Below, piece after piece: positions 17,717 through 28,064 of a DNA stretch of 64,000 bases. Location: the NCBI GenBank assembly GCA_023387085.1, contig JAEWIL010000203.1, forward strand, positions 16,583 to 80,582, written 5' to 3'. The notes beneath the pieces were generated by a model that saw nothing but the letters and a program-made list of their open reading frames with translations, was not told where the DNA came from and ran no database searches. Origin of the DNA: Pseudomonadota bacterium (GTDB lineage: Bacteria; Pseudomonadota; Alphaproteobacteria; Sphingomonadales; Sphingomonadaceae). Every line of letters begins with the position of its first letter. Within the stretch, counting starts at the first letter, position 1. The position numbers and the translations under genes were made by a program.

Positions 17717-18763
17717 ATGACCGAAGACGTTCTCATCTCGACCGACGGCCGTATCGGCCGCCTGTCGCTCAATCGCCCCAAGGCGATCCACGCGCTCAAC
17801 CTGCCGATGTGCCAGACGATGATCGCGGCGCTCGTCAAATGGCGCGAGGACGATGCCGTCGAGGCGGTCGTCATCGACCACAGCGAGGGCCGCGGCTTCT
17901 GCGCCGGCGGCGATATCCGCATGCTCGCCGAGAGCGGCGCAAAGGATGGCAAGGAAGCGCGTCAGTTCTTCCACACCGAATATCGCCTCAATCACCTGCT
18001 CTTCACCTATGCCAAGCCCGTCGTCGCTTTCATGGACGGCATCACCATGGGCGGCGGCGTGGGAATCTCGCAGCCGGCGAAATATCGCGTCGCGACCGAA
18101 AACACCCGCTTCGCGATGCCCGAAACGGGGATCGGCCTGTTCCCCGACGTTGGCGGCGGCTGGTATCTGCCGCGGCTCGAGGGCCGTGTTGGCGTGTTCC
18201 TCGCGCTCACCGGGGCGCGGCTCGACGGGGCGGAATGCTTGGCGCTTGGTCTCGCGACCCATTATCTGCCGGCGGAGAAACTCTCCGAGGCAAAAGCGCG
18301 CATCGCGCAGCACCCCGACCGCATCGGCGGCATCCTGGGCGAGCTGTCGGTCACCGCGCCGCCGGCCGGGATCATCCAGCATCTCGACCGGATCAACCGG
18401 CTGTTCGCCAGCGACACCTATGAGGACATCCTCGCCGCGCTCGAAGCCGATGGTGGCGAATGGGCGGTTAAGGAATTGGCGACGCTCCACGGCAAATCGC
18501 CGCAGACCTGCAAGGTCGCCCTTCGCCAGCTCAAGGAGGGCGCCGAAATGCACGATTTTACGGCGCAGATGACGCAGGAATATGCGATCGGCAGCCGCGT
18601 CGTCGCCATGCATGATTTCATCGAGGGCGTTCGCGCGCTGATCGTCGACAAGGACAACAGCCCGAAATGGGATCCGCCGACCCCCGAAGCCGTCACCGAC
18701 GACTGGATCGACGCGATCTTCGCGCCGTTGCCCGAAAACGAGAAATGGACCCCGCTAAGCTGA
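17717..18763 (+). CDS. 3-hydroxyisobutyryl-CoA hydrolase
   Basis: Crotonase-superfamily thioesterase of 348 residues that frees 3-hydroxyisobutyrate from its CoA ester in valine degradation. The length (longer than the roughly 260 of plain hydratases) and the motifs FCAGGDIRML, FMDGITMGGGVGISQPAKYR and MPETGIGLFPDVGGGWYLPR are those of HIBCH-type enzymes rather than hydratases. The ATG at 17717 was preferred over an earlier in-frame start at 17660 that reads through repeat sequence. Flanked on both sides by dispersed repeats. Confidence 0.9.
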   Translation: MTEDVLISTDGRIGRLSLNRPKAIHALNLPMCQTMIAALVKWREDDAVEAVVIDHSEGRGFCAGGDIRMLAESGAKDGKEARQFFHTEYRLNHLLFTYAKPVVAFMDGITMGGGVGISQPAKYRVATENTRFAMPETGIGLFPDVGGGWYLPRLEGRVGVFLALTGARLDGAECLALGLATHYLPAEKLSEAKARIAQHPDRIGGILGELSVTAPPAGIIQHLDRINRLFASDTYEDILAALEADGGEWAVKELATLHGKSPQTCKVALRQLKEGAEMHDFTAQMTQEYAIGSRVVAMHDFIEGVRALIVDKDNSPKWDPPTPEAVTDDWIDAIFAPLPENEKWTPLS

Positions 18764-18779
18764 CCTAGCCATCAACCTT

Positions 18780-18856
18780 CGTCACCCCGGACTTGACCCG
18801 GGGTCCATTGCGGCCTCGCAGAAAGCAAGGGATGCCGGATCAAGTCCGGCATGACG
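18780..18856. repeat. Dispersed inverted repeat (CGTCA...TGACG), copy 1
   Basis: Left arm CGTCACCCCGGACTTGACCC and right arm ending CAAGTCCGGCATGACG are inverted copies, together about 77 bases. A close copy lies at 36643-36715. It separates the hydrolase and hydratase genes and ends 20 bases before the hydratase ATG. Confidence 0.8.
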
Positions 18857-18876
18857 AACATCCGGAGATGATCTGA

Positions 18877-19659
18877 ATGACTTATGAAACCCTCCTTGTC
18901 GAACAGCGCGGCGCAGTCACGCTCGTGACGCTCAACCGCCCGCAGGCATTGAATGCCCTTAATTTCGGCGTGCTCGACGATCTCATCGCCGCCTTCGCTG
19001 CCTTCGAGGCCGACGACAGTCAGCGCTGCGCCGTGCTCACCGGTTCGGGCGACAAGGCTTTTGCCGCCGGGGCGGACATCAAGGAAATGGCCGACAAGCC
19101 CGCCGCCGATTTCTACCTTGAGGATTTTTTCTCGAAATGGACGAGCGATTTCGTGAAAAAGGTCCGCAAGCCGTGGATCGCCGCGGTCAATGGCTTCGCC
19201 CTCGGCGGCGGCTGCGAACTGGCGATGATGGCCGACTTCATCATCGCCTCGGACAAGGCGAAATTCGGCCAGCCCGAAATCAAGCTCGGCGTCGCGCCGG
19301 GCATGGGTGGATCGCAGCGCCTGACCCGCGCGATCGGCAAGGCGAAGGCGATGGAAATGTGCCTGACGGGCCGGATGATGGACGCGGCCGAGGCCGAACG
19401 TTCGGGCCTCGTCGCGCGCGTCGTCGAACATGCGAGCCTCGTCGATGAAGCGGTGAAAACCGCGACCACGATCGCGTCGATGCCGCCGATGGCGGCGATG
19501 GTGAACAAGGACATGGTCAACGCCGCGTTCGAAACCACGCTCGATCAGGGGCTGATCTACGAACGCCGCCTGTTCCAGATCCTCGCCGCGACCGAAGACA
19601 AGGCCGAAGGCATGGCCGCCTTTATCGAGAAGCGCGAAGGCGTGTGGAAGGGACGTTGA
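18877..19659 (+). CDS. Enoyl-CoA hydratase (short-chain)
   Basis: Crotonase-fold hydratase of 260 residues, the normal length. The oxyanion-hole segment [12 protein letters not shown] and the two catalytic glutamates, in [11 protein letters not shown] and [19 protein letters not shown], are all present, so it should be an active hydratase. In this setting it would hydrate methacrylyl-CoA to 3-hydroxyisobutyryl-CoA, although such enzymes also serve general beta-oxidation. mmsB starts one base after its stop. Confidence 0.92.
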   Translation: MTYETLLVEQRGAVTLVTLNRPQALNALNFGVLDDLIAAFAAFEADDSQRCAVLTGSGDKAFAAGADIKEMADKPAADFYLEDFFSKWTSDFVKKVRKPWIAAVNGFALGGGCELAMMADFIIASDKAKFGQPEIKLGVAPGMGGSQRLTRAIGKAKAMEMCLTGRMMDAAEAERSGLVARVVEHASLVDEAVKTATTIASMPPMAAMVNKDMVNAAFETTLDQGLIYERRLFQILAATEDKAEGMAAFIEKREGVWKGR

Positions 19660-19660
19660 C

Positions 19661-20536
19661 ATGAAAATCGCATTCATCGGACTCGGCAATATGGGCGGCG
19701 GCATGGCCGCCAATCTCGCCAAGGCAGGCCATGAGGTTCGCGCCTTCGACCTCAGCGATGAGGCGCTCGCGCGCGCGGTCGCGGCGGGCTGCACGCGTGC
19801 CGCATCGGCCGCCGAAGCCGTGACCGGCGCCGAAGCTGTGGTGACGATGCTCCCGGCGGGCAAGCATGTCGCCTCGGTTTATGAAGCTGAGGTGTTTCCG
19901 AACGCGGCCCCCGGCACCTTGCTGCTCGACTGCTCGACGATCGACGTCGCGACCGCACGCGCCAATATCGAGGCCGCGACGGCCAAAGGCCTCGTGGCGG
20001 TCGACGCGCCGGTATCGGGCGGCATCGCGGCGGCGAATGCGGGCACGCTGACCTTCATGGTCGGCGGCACTGACGAAGGCTTTGCGCGCGCCGAACCGAT
20101 CCTTGCCAAGATGGGCAAGGCGGTGATCCACGCCGGCGGCGCGGGCGCCGGACAAGGCGCGAAGATCTGCAACAACATGTTGCTCGGCGCCTCGATGATC
20201 GCGACGTGCGAGACGCTCGCGCTCGCGCAGAAGCTCGGGCTCGATCCGCAGACATTCTTCGACATCGCCTCGGTCAGCTCGGGCCAGTGCTGGTCGCTGA
20301 CGAGCTATGCGCCGCTTCCCGGCGTCGGCCCGACGACGCCCGCCGACAATGATTACAAGGGCGGCTTCGCTGCCGCGCTGATGCTCAAGGATTTGCGTCT
20401 CGCGATGGAAGCGGCGGCAAGCGTCGACGCCGACGTCCCGATGGGATCGAAGGCGCGCGAGCTTTACGAAGCCTTTGTCGAGGCAGACAAGGACGGCCGC
20501 GACTTCTCGGCGATCATCAAGACGTTGCAGGGCTGA
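19661..20536 (+). CDS. mmsB: 3-hydroxyisobutyrate dehydrogenase
   Basis: NAD-dependent beta-hydroxyacid dehydrogenase of 291 residues oxidising 3-hydroxyisobutyrate to methylmalonate semialdehyde, the substrate of MmsA. The N-terminal IGLGNMGGGMAANLAKAG is the Rossmann fingerprint, followed by DAPVSGG for the substrate and GAGQGAKICNNMLLG with the catalytic Lys. One base separates it from the hydratase gene. It ends the plus-strand valine set; a palindromic repeat lies after it, facing a convergent gene. Confidence 0.94.
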   Translation: MKIAFIGLGNMGGGMAANLAKAGHEVRAFDLSDEALARAVAAGCTRAASAAEAVTGAEAVVTMLPAGKHVASVYEAEVFPNAAPGTLLLDCSTIDVATARANIEAATAKGLVAVDAPVSGGIAAANAGTLTFMVGGTDEGFARAEPILAKMGKAVIHAGGAGAGQGAKICNNMLLGASMIATCETLALAQKLGLDPQTFFDIASVSSGQCWSLTSYAPLPGVGPTTPADNDYKGGFAAALMLKDLRLAMEAAASVDADVPMGSKARELYEAFVEADKDGRDFSAIIKTLQG

Positions 20537-20550
20537 AGTCTCTCTAGTCC

Positions 20551-20631
20551 CGCTCGTGTCGAGCGAAGTCGAGACACCCATCGAGATGGCGCCAAGCCGA
20601 AGGGCATCTCGACTTCGCTCGATGCGAACGG
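20551..20631. repeat. Dispersed palindromic repeat, copy A
   Basis: An 81-base element whose arms pair: the left contains GTGTCGAGCGAAGTCGAGA and the right TCTCGACTTCGCTCGATGCG. It closely matches copy B at 42441-42522, with compensating changes in the stem (GAGA/TCTC here, GGGA/TCCC there). It lies between the convergent ends of mmsB and the small minus-strand gene, so it could also stop transcription both ways. Confidence 0.8.
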
Positions 20632-20641
20632 AAATCGGGGT

Positions 20642-20881
20642 TCAGTAAAAGTCGGCCGTCTCGCCGCCATTCTGCCGCGTCGTGCGGTGCACTTGCGTCG
20701 GCGCCTTGCGCTCGCCGGTCCGCACCTCGATCCGCCCGTCCACCCGCCGCACCTCGACGGGCGCTACGACCCGCGCCCGCGCGACACCGACCGCGGTCGC
20801 CTGCGACTTGGGCATCGGCGCAGTCGCCGGGGCGCTCGCGGCGAGCAGCAGGGCGGCGGTCAGGGACATGGTGGCGTGCAT
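20642..20881 (-). CDS. Small secreted protein of unknown function
   Basis: 79-residue protein with an N-terminal hydrophobic signal (MHATMSLTAALLLAASAPA), then a basic, Arg/Val-rich mature part. No family recognised. It might be transcribed alone; it lies convergent to mmsB and after the terminator of the fadJ-like operon. Start could be the first Met or Met5. Coding potential is moderate because this GC-rich DNA has many chance frames, but the signal peptide supports it. Confidence 0.5.
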   Translation of the reverse strand: MHATMSLTAALLLAASAPATAPMPKSQATAVGVARARVVAPVEVRRVDGRIEVRTGERKAPTQVHRTTRQNGGETADFY

Positions 20882-20961
20882 GCTCTGCCCTGACGGCAGG
20901 TCCTGCCACTATTTTAACCCTGAATCGCAATATTATCGCAGGACCGCAGGGCGTTTTCGGG

Positions 20962-21001
20962 CAAAAGAAAGGCCGCCTGCCCCACGCCGGGACAGGCGGC
21001 C
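20962..21001 (-). terminator. Rho-independent terminator of the minus-strand catabolic operon
   Basis: Read on minus, GGCCGCCTG..CAGGCGGCC forms a strong stem (20971-21001) with a short loop, directly followed by a T-rich tract (TTTCTTTTG). It sits 25 bases beyond the stop of the FadB/FadJ-type gene and closes the operon that begins at 29354. Confidence 0.85.
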
Positions 21002-21026
21002 GTCTTTTGGTAAGCGAAAGGGGGGC

Positions 21027-23060
21027 TTAGAAACCCGACTTCGCCTCCGCCTTTTCCTTGAGCAGCGGCGCGATCTCGAAGCCGTGCTTCTCCAGCGCGT
21101 TGACGATCTTGTCGGTGCCTTCGAGGCCCGCCCAGAACATCGGGCCGCCGCGATAGACCGGCCAGCCATAGCCATAGATCCACACGACATCGATGTCCGA
21201 AGCGCGCTGCGCCTTGCCCTCGGCCAGGATCAGTGCGCCTTCGTTGACCATCGGATAAAGCGTGCGCTCGATGATCTCCTGATCGGTGATCTCGCGCTTC
21301 TCGATTCCCGCCTTCTGGCGAAACTGTTCGATGATCTCGGCGACGCGGGGGCTTTCCGACGGATTGCGCTTCTCGTCATAGTCATAGAAGCCCGCCTGCT
21401 TCTTCTGGCCCCAGCGGCCTTCGGCGCACAGCGCGTCGCGGATGCTTTCGATGCGGTTCGGGTCGCGGTGCCAGCCGATGTCGACGCCGGCGAGGTCGCT
21501 CATCTGGAACGGTCCCATCGGCATGCCGAAGTCGACATGCACCTTGTCGACCTGCGCCGGGGTCGCGCCCTCCATGAGCAGCTTCCTCGCCTCGACCTGG
21601 CGCGGCTTCAACATCCGGTTGCCGATGAAGCCGTCGCACACGCCCGCGACGACTGCGACCTTGCCGATCTTCTTGCCGATCGCCATCGCGGTCGCGAGCG
21701 CGTCGAGCGCGGTCTTCTCGCCGCGCACGACTTCGAGCAGCTTCATGACATTGGCGGGCGAGAAGAAATGCATGCCGAGCACGTCGCCCGGCCGGGTCGT
21801 CGCGGTCGCGATCTCGTCGATGTCGAGATAGCTGGTGTTCGACGCGAGGATCGCGCCGGGCTTGGCGATCGTGTCGAGCTTGCCGAAGATGTCCTTCTTG
21901 ACGCTCATGTCCTCATAGACCGCCTCGATGATCAGGTCGCAGTCCGCGAGGTCGTCGAGGTTCAGCGTCGGCGTCAGGAGACCCATCATCTGGTCGACCT
22001 GTTCGGGCTTGAAGCGGCCCTTGGCGGCGCTTGCGTCGTAATTCTTGCGGATCACCCCGACGCCGCGGTCGAGTGCCTCTTGCTGCATCTCGACGATCGT
22101 GACGGGGATGCCCTTTTGCAGGAAGTTCATCGAAATGCCGCCGCCCATCGTGCCGGCCCCGATGACGCCGACCTTCTTGATATCGCGCAGCTGCGTGTCC
22201 TTGGGCAGACCGTCGATTTTCGCGGCCTGCCGCTCTGCAAAGAAGATGTGACGCTGCGCCGCCGACTGGCTGCCCATCATCAGCTTCATGAATTCCTGCC
22301 GCTCGAAGGCGAGCCCCTCGTCGAAGGGCAGGCGCGTCGCCGCCTCGACGCAGGCGAGGTTGGCGTAAGGCGCCTCGAACCCGCGCCAGCGCTTGGCGTT
22401 CGCGGTCTTGAGCTGTTCGATCACCGCGACGTCACCGAAGACGGCGCGTTCGCGCGTCGGGCGCGGACCGTCGGCGATCTTGGCGCGGGCAAAAGCGATC
22501 GCGTCGCCGGCCAGACTGTCTTCGCCTGCGAGTTCGTCGACAAGGCCGAGGTCCCTGGCCTTCGATGCGGGGAGCGGATCGCCCGACGAAACCATCGTCG
22601 CGGCGGCTTCGACCCCGACGACGCGCGGCAGGCGCTGCGTGCCGCCCGCGCCGGGCAGCAGGCCCAGCTTCACCTCGGGCACGCCGAGCTTGGCCGAGGG
22701 AACGGCGACGCGATAATGGCACACCAGCGCCGTCTCGAGGCCGCCGCCGAGCGCGGTGCCGTGGATCGCCGCGACGACCGGCTTGGTCGCGGCCTCGATC
22801 ATGTTGAGCACGGCGTTGAAGTCGGGGCCGCGCGGCGGCTTGCCGAACTCACTGATGTCGGCGCCGGCGATGAAGGTGCCGCCGTCGCAGCGCAGCACGA
22901 TCGCCTTGACGCTGTCATCGGCGAGCGCCGCTTCGAAATTGTTCTTCAGGCCTTCGCGGACGTGCCAGCTCAGCGCGTTGACCGGCGGGTTGTTGACGAT
23001 GATGACAGCAACGTCGCCATCCTTTTCCAGCGTGACGCTGACGGGGGTTTCATCGGACAT
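21027..23060 (-). CDS. Bifunctional enoyl-CoA hydratase / 3-hydroxyacyl-CoA dehydrogenase
   Basis: FadB/FadJ-type beta-oxidation protein of 677 residues. The N-terminal crotonase half shows [13 protein letters not shown] and [14 protein letters not shown] with [20 protein letters not shown] second half begins near residue 300 with the NAD fingerprint [21 protein letters not shown], then the [15 protein letters not shown] segment with the catalytic His. At 677 residues it is shorter than E. coli FadB (about 730) and closer to peroxisomal-type multifunctional enzymes. Last gene of the seven-gene operon, ending in a strong terminator. Confidence 0.92.
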   Translation of the reverse strand: MSDETPVSVTLEKDGDVAVIIVNNPPVNALSWHVREGLKNNFEAALADDSVKAIVLRCDGGTFIAGADISEFGKPPRGPDFNAVLNMIEAATKPVVAAIHGTALGGGLETALVCHYRVAVPSAKLGVPEVKLGLLPGAGGTQRLPRVVGVEAAATMVSSGDPLPASKARDLGLVDELAGEDSLAGDAIAFARAKIADGPRPTRERAVFGDVAVIEQLKTANAKRWRGFEAPYANLACVEAATRLPFDEGLAFERQEFMKLMMGSQSAAQRHIFFAERQAAKIDGLPKDTQLRDIKKVGVIGAGTMGGGISMNFLQKGIPVTIVEMQQEALDRGVGVIRKNYDASAAKGRFKPEQVDQMMGLLTPTLNLDDLADCDLIIEAVYEDMSVKKDIFGKLDTIAKPGAILASNTSYLDIDEIATATTRPGDVLGMHFFSPANVMKLLEVVRGEKTALDALATAMAIGKKIGKVAVVAGVCDGFIGNRMLKPRQVEARKLLMEGATPAQVDKVHVDFGMPMGPFQMSDLAGVDIGWHRDPNRIESIRDALCAEGRWGQKKQAGFYDYDEKRNPSESPRVAEIIEQFRQKAGIEKREITDQEIIERTLYPMVNEGALILAEGKAQRASDIDVVWIYGYGWPVYRGGPMFWAGLEGTDKIVNALEKHGFEIAPLLKEKAEAKSGF

Positions 23061-23090
23061 GGGAGAACTCCTTGGTCTGGCAAATTGAAC

Positions 23091-24293
23091 TCAGTCGTCG
23101 ATTGCGGCGTGGATCAAGGTCTTGACCTCGCGCCGCACGGGATAGGTGGAGGAGGGCATCAGCTGGGTCATGAAGACCATGCAAATCTCTTCGACCGGAT
23201 CGACGAAGAAGCCGGTCGAGAACATGCCGCCCCAATAAAAATCGCCCGCCGAACCCGGGATGCCCGCAGCAGCCGGGTCGAGCGTGACCGCGAAGCCGAG
23301 CCCAAAGCCGACCCCGGCATTCTCGTCTTCGGAAAAGATGCCGACGCTGTGCTGCGTCAGGTCGCCGCCGCCGACCAGATGGTTCGATGTCATCAGCTCC
23401 AGCGTCTTGCGGCTGATAATGCGCGTGCCGTCCAGCTTGCCGCCGCCAAGCAGCATCAGGCAGAAACGGTGATAATCCTGAAGCGTCGAGGCAAGCCCGC
23501 CGCCGCCGGAATGAAAGCTGCGGTCCTTCGCCCAGCGGCTGCGCGCGCCACTGTCGAAATCCTGCTTCTTGTCCTTGGGGTGAAAGGCATAGGCGTCGGT
23601 CAGCCGGTGCTGCTGGTCGGCGGGCACCTTGAAACCGGTATCGACCATGTCGAGCGGGCCGAATATCCGCTCCTTCAGGACCTGCGCAAACGGCTTGCCC
23701 TCGACGCGCTCGATCACCGCGCCGAGCACATCGGTCGCCATCGAATAATTCCAATGGGCACCGGGGTCGAACTGCAGCGGAATTTTCGCCAGATCGGCGA
23801 TGAAACCGTCCATCGTGTAATCGGCGTCGAAATCGTCGATCCGCGCCTTGCGATAGGCGGCGTCGACCGGCGTGCGTTCCTGAAAGCCATAGGTCAGCCC
23901 CGCCGTATGGCGCAGCAGGTCGACGATGCGGATTGGCTGGAGCGGCGGGCGGGTCAGAAATGGTACATTGCCGCCGCCCGCGACGAAGACGCCGGTGTCC
24001 TTGAATTCGGGGCAATATTTGACCAGTGGGTCCGACAGCGCAACCTTGCCCTCTTCGACCAGCATCATGAGCGCGACGCTGGTGATCGGCTTGGTCATGC
24101 TGGCGATGCGAAAGATCGCGTCGGGCTTCAGCGCCTCGCCCGGCCGCGCCTCGCCGATGACCGACTGGTGCGCGATCTCGCCACGCCGCGACACCAGCGT
24201 CGCCGCGTGCGGCAGGCGGCCGGTGTCGACATATTTGGCGGCGAGGAACGCCGGAATGCGGTCCAGCCGCGCGCTATCGAATCCGTGGCCCAT
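23091..24293 (-). CDS. Beta-lactamase-fold serine hydrolase (esterase-like)
   Basis: Class C beta-lactamase/esterase EstB superfamily protein, 400 residues, without a signal peptide and so probably cytoplasmic. The nucleophile motif SxxK is Ser65-Met-Thr-Lys68 ([10 protein letters not shown]); the second motif is near [13 protein letters not shown] lactamase role is unlikely; such proteins are esterases, lactonases or transesterases. Located 10 bases after an SDR gene and 30 bases before the FadJ-type gene, it could open a lactone or ester that feeds this pathway. That is inference from position. Confidence 0.82.
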   Translation of the reverse strand: MGHGFDSARLDRIPAFLAAKYVDTGRLPHAATLVSRRGEIAHQSVIGEARPGEALKPDAIFRIASMTKPITSVALMMLVEEGKVALSDPLVKYCPEFKDTGVFVAGGGNVPFLTRPPLQPIRIVDLLRHTAGLTYGFQERTPVDAAYRKARIDDFDADYTMDGFIADLAKIPLQFDPGAHWNYSMATDVLGAVIERVEGKPFAQVLKERIFGPLDMVDTGFKVPADQQHRLTDAYAFHPKDKKQDFDSGARSRWAKDRSFHSGGGGLASTLQDYHRFCLMLLGGGKLDGTRIISRKTLELMTSNHLVGGGDLTQHSVGIFSEDENAGVGFGLGFAVTLDPAAAGIPGSAGDFYWGGMFSTGFFVDPVEEICMVFMTQLMPSSTYPVRREVKTLIHAAIDD

Positions 24294-24303
24294 ATCTATC
24301 CCA

Positions 24304-25110
24304 TCAATGCGAAGTCTGGCCGAGCAGCTGGCGCGTCACCGGATGCGAACTGGTCAGCCCGCCGTCGACCGCGATCGCCTGTCCGTTGACATAACTCGCC
24401 TGGTCGCTGGCGAGAAACAGCGCGACATTGGCGAGCTCCTCGGGCTGCGCTGCGCGGCGCAGCGGGTTGAGCTGGCCGAGCTTGTGCGTGACCTCTTTCG
24501 CCTTGGCATAGTCGAAGGTCGGCTTAGTCATGCCCGTCTCGGTGAGGCCGGGGCAGATGGCATTGACGCGGACACCGCTCGTCGACAGTTGCTGCGCGGC
24601 GACCTTGGCAAGGTTGATCACGCCCGCCTTCGATGCCGAATAAGCGCCCGGGCCGGCGCCCGAATTGATCCCAGCTACGCTCGCGGTCAGCACGATCGCG
24701 CCGCCGCGGCCCTGATCGACCATCGCCTTGCCGGCATGTTTCACCATCAGCGCCGGTCCGATCAGATTGACGCGCAGCGTCTCGCCCCAGGCGGCGGGAT
24801 CGAAGTCGAAGATGCCGCCCATGTCGCCGATGATCCCGGCGTTCGCAAAGGCGATGTCGAGTCCGCCGAAGCTGTCCTTGGCGGCCGCGACGAGCTTTGC
24901 GACATCGGCTTCGACGCCCGCATCGATTTCGAGCGCGACGGCCTCGCCATCGGCATCCTTCACCAGCTTTGCGGTCTCGTGCACCGCGGCGGTCTTGTCG
25001 CCGATGACCAGCTTGGCGCCCTCGGCGGCGAAGCGCAGCGCGCTCGCACGGCCGATGCCCGAACCGGCGCCGGTGATAATCGCGATCTTGCCGTCCAATG
25101 CGCCCATCAT
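24304..25110 (-). CDS. Short-chain dehydrogenase/reductase
   Basis: Classical SDR of 268 residues. Seen are the cofactor loop [19 protein letters not shown], and the catalytic Ser with YSASK. An acidic residue after strand 2 (VIGDKT) suggests NAD(H). Two consecutive ATGs open it; the outer one at 25110 overlaps the previous stop as ATGA. Its substrate is unknown. Within the operon it could act on a hydroxy- or keto-acyl-CoA, as LvaD-type SDRs do in levulinate catabolism. Confidence 0.85.
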   Translation of the reverse strand: MMGALDGKIAIITGAGSGIGRASALRFAAEGAKLVIGDKTAAVHETAKLVKDADGEAVALEIDAGVEADVAKLVAAAKDSFGGLDIAFANAGIIGDMGGIFDFDPAAWGETLRVNLIGPALMVKHAGKAMVDQGRGGAIVLTASVAGINSGAGPGAYSASKAGVINLAKVAAQQLSTSGVRVNAICPGLTETGMTKPTFDYAKAKEVTHKLGQLNPLRRAAQPEELANVALFLASDQASYVNGQAIAVDGGLTSSHPVTRQLLGQTSH

Positions 25111-25883
25111 GCGCCTCCCGATATCGTGGCACCGCCATCGCAGACGATGGTCTGGCCGGTGGTAAAAGCTCCCGCCTTGCTGGCGAGGAAGACCGCGGCG
25201 CCCGCGATCTCGTGCGGTTCGCCGATCCGCTTCAACGTCGAGGCAGCGGTCGAGCGGCGCAGATTCTCGGGATTTTCCCAAAGCGCGCGCGCCATGTCGG
25301 TGCGGATCAGGCCGGGCGCGATGCAATTGACGCGCACCCCGGCTTCGCCCAGCTCGACGGCATAGTTGCGCGCCATCTGCATGTCGGCGGCCTTCGAGAT
25401 GCAATAGGCGCCGATGATCGGCGATCCTTTCAGGCCGCCGATCGAACTGATGATGGTGATCGCGCCTTCGCCGCGCTCGACCATTTCGGGCGCGACCATC
25501 GTGATCAGCCAGTGGTTGGACAGGATATTATTGTCCATGATCTTGCGGAACTGGTCGTCGCTGATTCCGAGGCCGGGGCCGTAATAGGGGTTCGACGCCG
25601 CATTGCAGACGAGCGCGGTGATCTTGCCGAAGCTTTTGCGTGTCGTGTCGACGAGGGTCTGCAGATCCTCCTTCGACGAGATATTCGCCGGAACCGCGAT
25701 CGCGGTGCCGTCGCCGAACTGTGCATTGATCCCCGCCGCGGTTGCCTCGCAGGCATCGGCCTTGCGGCTCGAAATCACGACCTTCGCGCCCTGTTCGGCC
25801 ATCGCTTCGGCGATCGCCTTGCCGATGCCGCGCGACGACCCGGTGATCAGCGCGATCTGCCCCGTCATGTCGAACAGGCTCAT
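25107..25883 (-). CDS. Short-chain dehydrogenase/reductase
   Basis: Classical SDR of 258 residues with [30 protein letters not shown], Ser in ISSIGG and the YCISK catalytic pair. The serine-arginine after strand 2 (VISSRKAD) points to NADP(H). The start at 25883 gives the usual [14 protein letters not shown] beginning and overlaps the kinase stop by four bases; an in-frame start at 25910 is less likely. It differs clearly from the next SDR gene, so this is not a recent duplication. Substrate unknown. Confidence 0.87.
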   Translation of the reverse strand: MSLFDMTGQIALITGSSRGIGKAIAEAMAEQGAKVVISSRKADACEATAAGINAQFGDGTAIAVPANISSKEDLQTLVDTTRKSFGKITALVCNAASNPYYGPGLGISDDQFRKIMDNNILSNHWLITMVAPEMVERGEGAITIISSIGGLKGSPIIGAYCISKAADMQMARNYAVELGEAGVRVNCIAPGLIRTDMARALWENPENLRRSTAASTLKRIGEPHEIAGAAVFLASKAGAFTTGQTIVCDGGATISGGA

Positions 25884-26953
25884 GCGCCGGCTTTCTTTGC
25901 GAAGTCCCACGCCTTTTCGGCGAGCGGCAGAACGCGTTCGGACATTTCCTTCGCATGGCTCGACGAGGCGGTGCCGTCGATCACGCGCTTCTTGATCCCC
26001 TGCATGATCCCGGCGAGGCGGAAGAAATTATAGGCAAAATACCAGTTCATGTCGGGCACGCCGTCGCGTCCCGTGGCGGCGCAATAGCGTTCGACCACTT
26101 CGTCGAGCTCGGGAATGCCCAGCGCCTTGCGGTCGAGGTCGGCAACCCCCGAGCGCCCGCCGTTTTCGGTCACCCACGCCATTGCAACATAGGTGAAATC
26201 GGCAAGCGGATCGCCCAGCGTCGACAATTCCCAGTCGAGCACCGCGAGCACTTCGGGCCGGTCCTTGGCAAAGATCATATTGTCGATGCGGTAATCGCCA
26301 TGGACGACGCTGGTCCGCGTCTGTTCGGGCAGCGTCGCGGGCAGCCAGGTGATCAGCCGCTCCATCTCGTCCATCGTCTCGGTCTCGGACAGCCTGTATT
26401 GCTTGGTCCAGCGATCGACCTGCCGGCCGAAATAATTGCCGGGCTTGCCGAAATCCGAAAGCCCGGCCGCCTCGACATCGACGCTGTGCAACGCGGCGAG
26501 CGTGTCGATCATCGCATGATAGGTCGCGCGGCGGTTCTCCGGCGTCGATTCCGGCATCGCGCCGTCCCAGATCGTCTGCCCGTCGACCATGCCCATAACA
26601 TAGAACCAGCTGCCGATGACCGAATCGTCGGTGCACAGGCCATATTGGCGTGCGACGGGAAAGCCCATTTTGTGCAGGCCCGCCTGCACCTTATATTCGC
26701 GGTCGACCGCGTGCGCCGAGGGCAGCAGCGGGCCGAAGGGCTTGCGGCGCAGCACATAATTGCCCGACGGCGCGCTGATCTTGTACGTCGGGTTCGATTG
26801 GCCGCCGGCGAACTTGCCCTGCGTCAACGGGCCTTCGAATCCCTCGACATTCGCTTCCATCCATGCGGTCAGCTTCGCTTCGTCCAGCAGGTCCGCGCCC
26901 TCGGGTGCGACCGTGCCGCTGAACAGCTTCTGCGCGTCCAACGCTGCGGTCAT
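25880..26953 (-). CDS. APH-like phosphotransferase, ACAD10/11 and LvaA relative
   Basis: Small-molecule kinase of the aminoglycoside phosphotransferase fold, 357 residues. It has the nucleotide-side GGQSNPTYKI and YVLRRKP, the catalytic-loop VVHGDYRIDNMIF and the metal-binding LDWELSTLGDP. This subtype is the one fused to acyl-CoA dehydrogenase in mammalian ACAD10/11 and related to LvaA of Pseudomonas putida, which phosphorylates 4-hydroxyacyl-CoA. An ACAD10/11-type dehydrogenase gene is two genes upstream in the same operon. Aminoglycoside resistance is not suggested. The substrate assignment is inference. Confidence 0.88.
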   Translation of the reverse strand: MTAALDAQKLFSGTVAPEGADLLDEAKLTAWMEANVEGFEGPLTQGKFAGGQSNPTYKISAPSGNYVLRRKPFGPLLPSAHAVDREYKVQAGLHKMGFPVARQYGLCTDDSVIGSWFYVMGMVDGQTIWDGAMPESTPENRRATYHAMIDTLAALHSVDVEAAGLSDFGKPGNYFGRQVDRWTKQYRLSETETMDEMERLITWLPATLPEQTRTSVVHGDYRIDNMIFAKDRPEVLAVLDWELSTLGDPLADFTYVAMAWVTENGGRSGVADLDRKALGIPELDEVVERYCAATGRDGVPDMNWYFAYNFFRLAGIMQGIKKRVIDGTASSSHAKEMSERVLPLAEKAWDFAKKAGA

Positions 26954-28041
26954 TGGTCGAACACGATCACCGAACGTGCGGAATCGCCTTTCTTCATCGC
27001 TTCAAATCCTTCGTTGACCTTGGCGAGCGGGATCGTCTCGGCAACGATGCTGTCGAGATCCAGCAACCCGCGCAGATAGAAATCGACGAGACGCGGGATA
27101 TCGACCGGGAAGCGGTTGCCGCCCATGATCGCGCCCTGCAACTTCTTGCCCGAGAGCAGGTCCATCGCGCCCAGCCCGACCTTTTCGGAAAGCGGCATCA
27201 TGCCCAGAATCGTGGCGGTGCCGCCGCGGCGCAGCGATGCGACCGCAAGGCTGGCCGAAGCCGGCCGCCCGACCGCCTCGATCGCATGGTCGACCCCGCC
27301 CTTGCTGATTTCCAGAATCTGCTTCGCGGCATCGTCTGCCAGCGCGTCGACGACGTCGGTGGCCCCGAGCTTCTTCGCCAGCTCGCGCTTTTCCGGAACC
27401 GAGTCGGCGGCGATGATGCGTCCTGCACCGGCGATCTTCGCAGCGTTGATCGTCGCAAGGCCGACGCCGCCGCAGCCGACGACGGCGACGGTTTCGCCGG
27501 GCGTTACCTTGCACGCGTTAAAGATCGTTCCAGCGCCTGTCGTCACCGCGCAGCCGATCACCGCGGCGCGGTCGAGCGGCATGTCGGGATCGATCCGCAC
27601 GCACGCATGCTCATGGACCAGCATCACCTCCGAAAAGGCGCTGAGGTTCAGCATCTGGTTCACCGGCGAGCCGTCGGGGCGCGTGATGCGCGGCGCCGAT
27701 CCCGCCGGACCCCGCGTGTCGCCGCCGAGGCACAGCGACATGCGGCCCGAAACGCAATATTCGCAGTGGCCGCAAAAGGCCGACAGACAGGTCACGACGG
27801 CATCGCCCGGCTGAACCGTTCGCACCTCGCTGCCGACCGATTCGACGATGCCCGCCGCTTCATGGCCTGGGATCGCGGGCAGCGGGTGCGGATAGGCGCC
27901 GTCGATGAAGTGCAGGTCCGAATGGCAAAGGCCGCACGCCGCAGTGCGGATGCGGACTTCGTGCGGGCCGGGCTTGTCGACGACGACATCTTCGATGACG
28001 AGCGGTTTGCCCGGCTCGATCAGAACAGCGGCTTTGGTCAA
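26950..28041 (-). CDS. Zinc-dependent alcohol dehydrogenase
   Basis: Medium-chain dehydrogenase/reductase of 363 residues (class III-like). The catalytic zinc site is in ACGLCHSDLHF and GHEAAG, the structural zinc cysteines in FCGHCEYCVSGRMSLC, and the NAD-binding loop in VAVVGCGGVGLATINAAKIAG. It appears to start with TTG at 28041, preceded by a good GGAGAG; the open frame goes on to 28530 but only through antisense-like Arg-rich sequence overlapping the neighbouring gene. Stop overlaps the kinase ATG. Probably oxidises an alcohol intermediate of the same pathway. Confidence 0.9.
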   Translation of the reverse strand: MTKAAVLIEPGKPLVIEDVVVDKPGPHEVRIRTAACGLCHSDLHFIDGAYPHPLPAIPGHEAAGIVESVGSEVRTVQPGDAVVTCLSAFCGHCEYCVSGRMSLCLGGDTRGPAGSAPRITRPDGSPVNQMLNLSAFSEVMLVHEHACVRIDPDMPLDRAAVIGCAVTTGAGTIFNACKVTPGETVAVVGCGGVGLATINAAKIAGAGRIIAADSVPEKRELAKKLGATDVVDALADDAAKQILEISKGGVDHAIEAVGRPASASLAVASLRRGGTATILGMMPLSEKVGLGAMDLLSGKKLQGAIMGGNRFPVDIPRLVDFYLRGLLDLDSIVAETIPLAKVNEGFEAMKKGDSARSVIVFDQ

Positions 28042-28064
28042 TCTCTCTCTCCGGATGGTCTGAT

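Noticed and set aside
20682..24389. Plus-strand open frame of 1,235 codons
   Set aside because: It lies antisense to the bifunctional beta-oxidation gene and the serine hydrolase gene, and its composition (Arg/Asp/His-rich, no motifs) is that of a shadow frame in GC-rich DNA.
25880..26953. Aminoglycoside resistance gene
   Set aside because: The fold is shared but the subtype is that of ACAD10/11 and LvaA, and its operon is catabolic; nothing suggests resistance.
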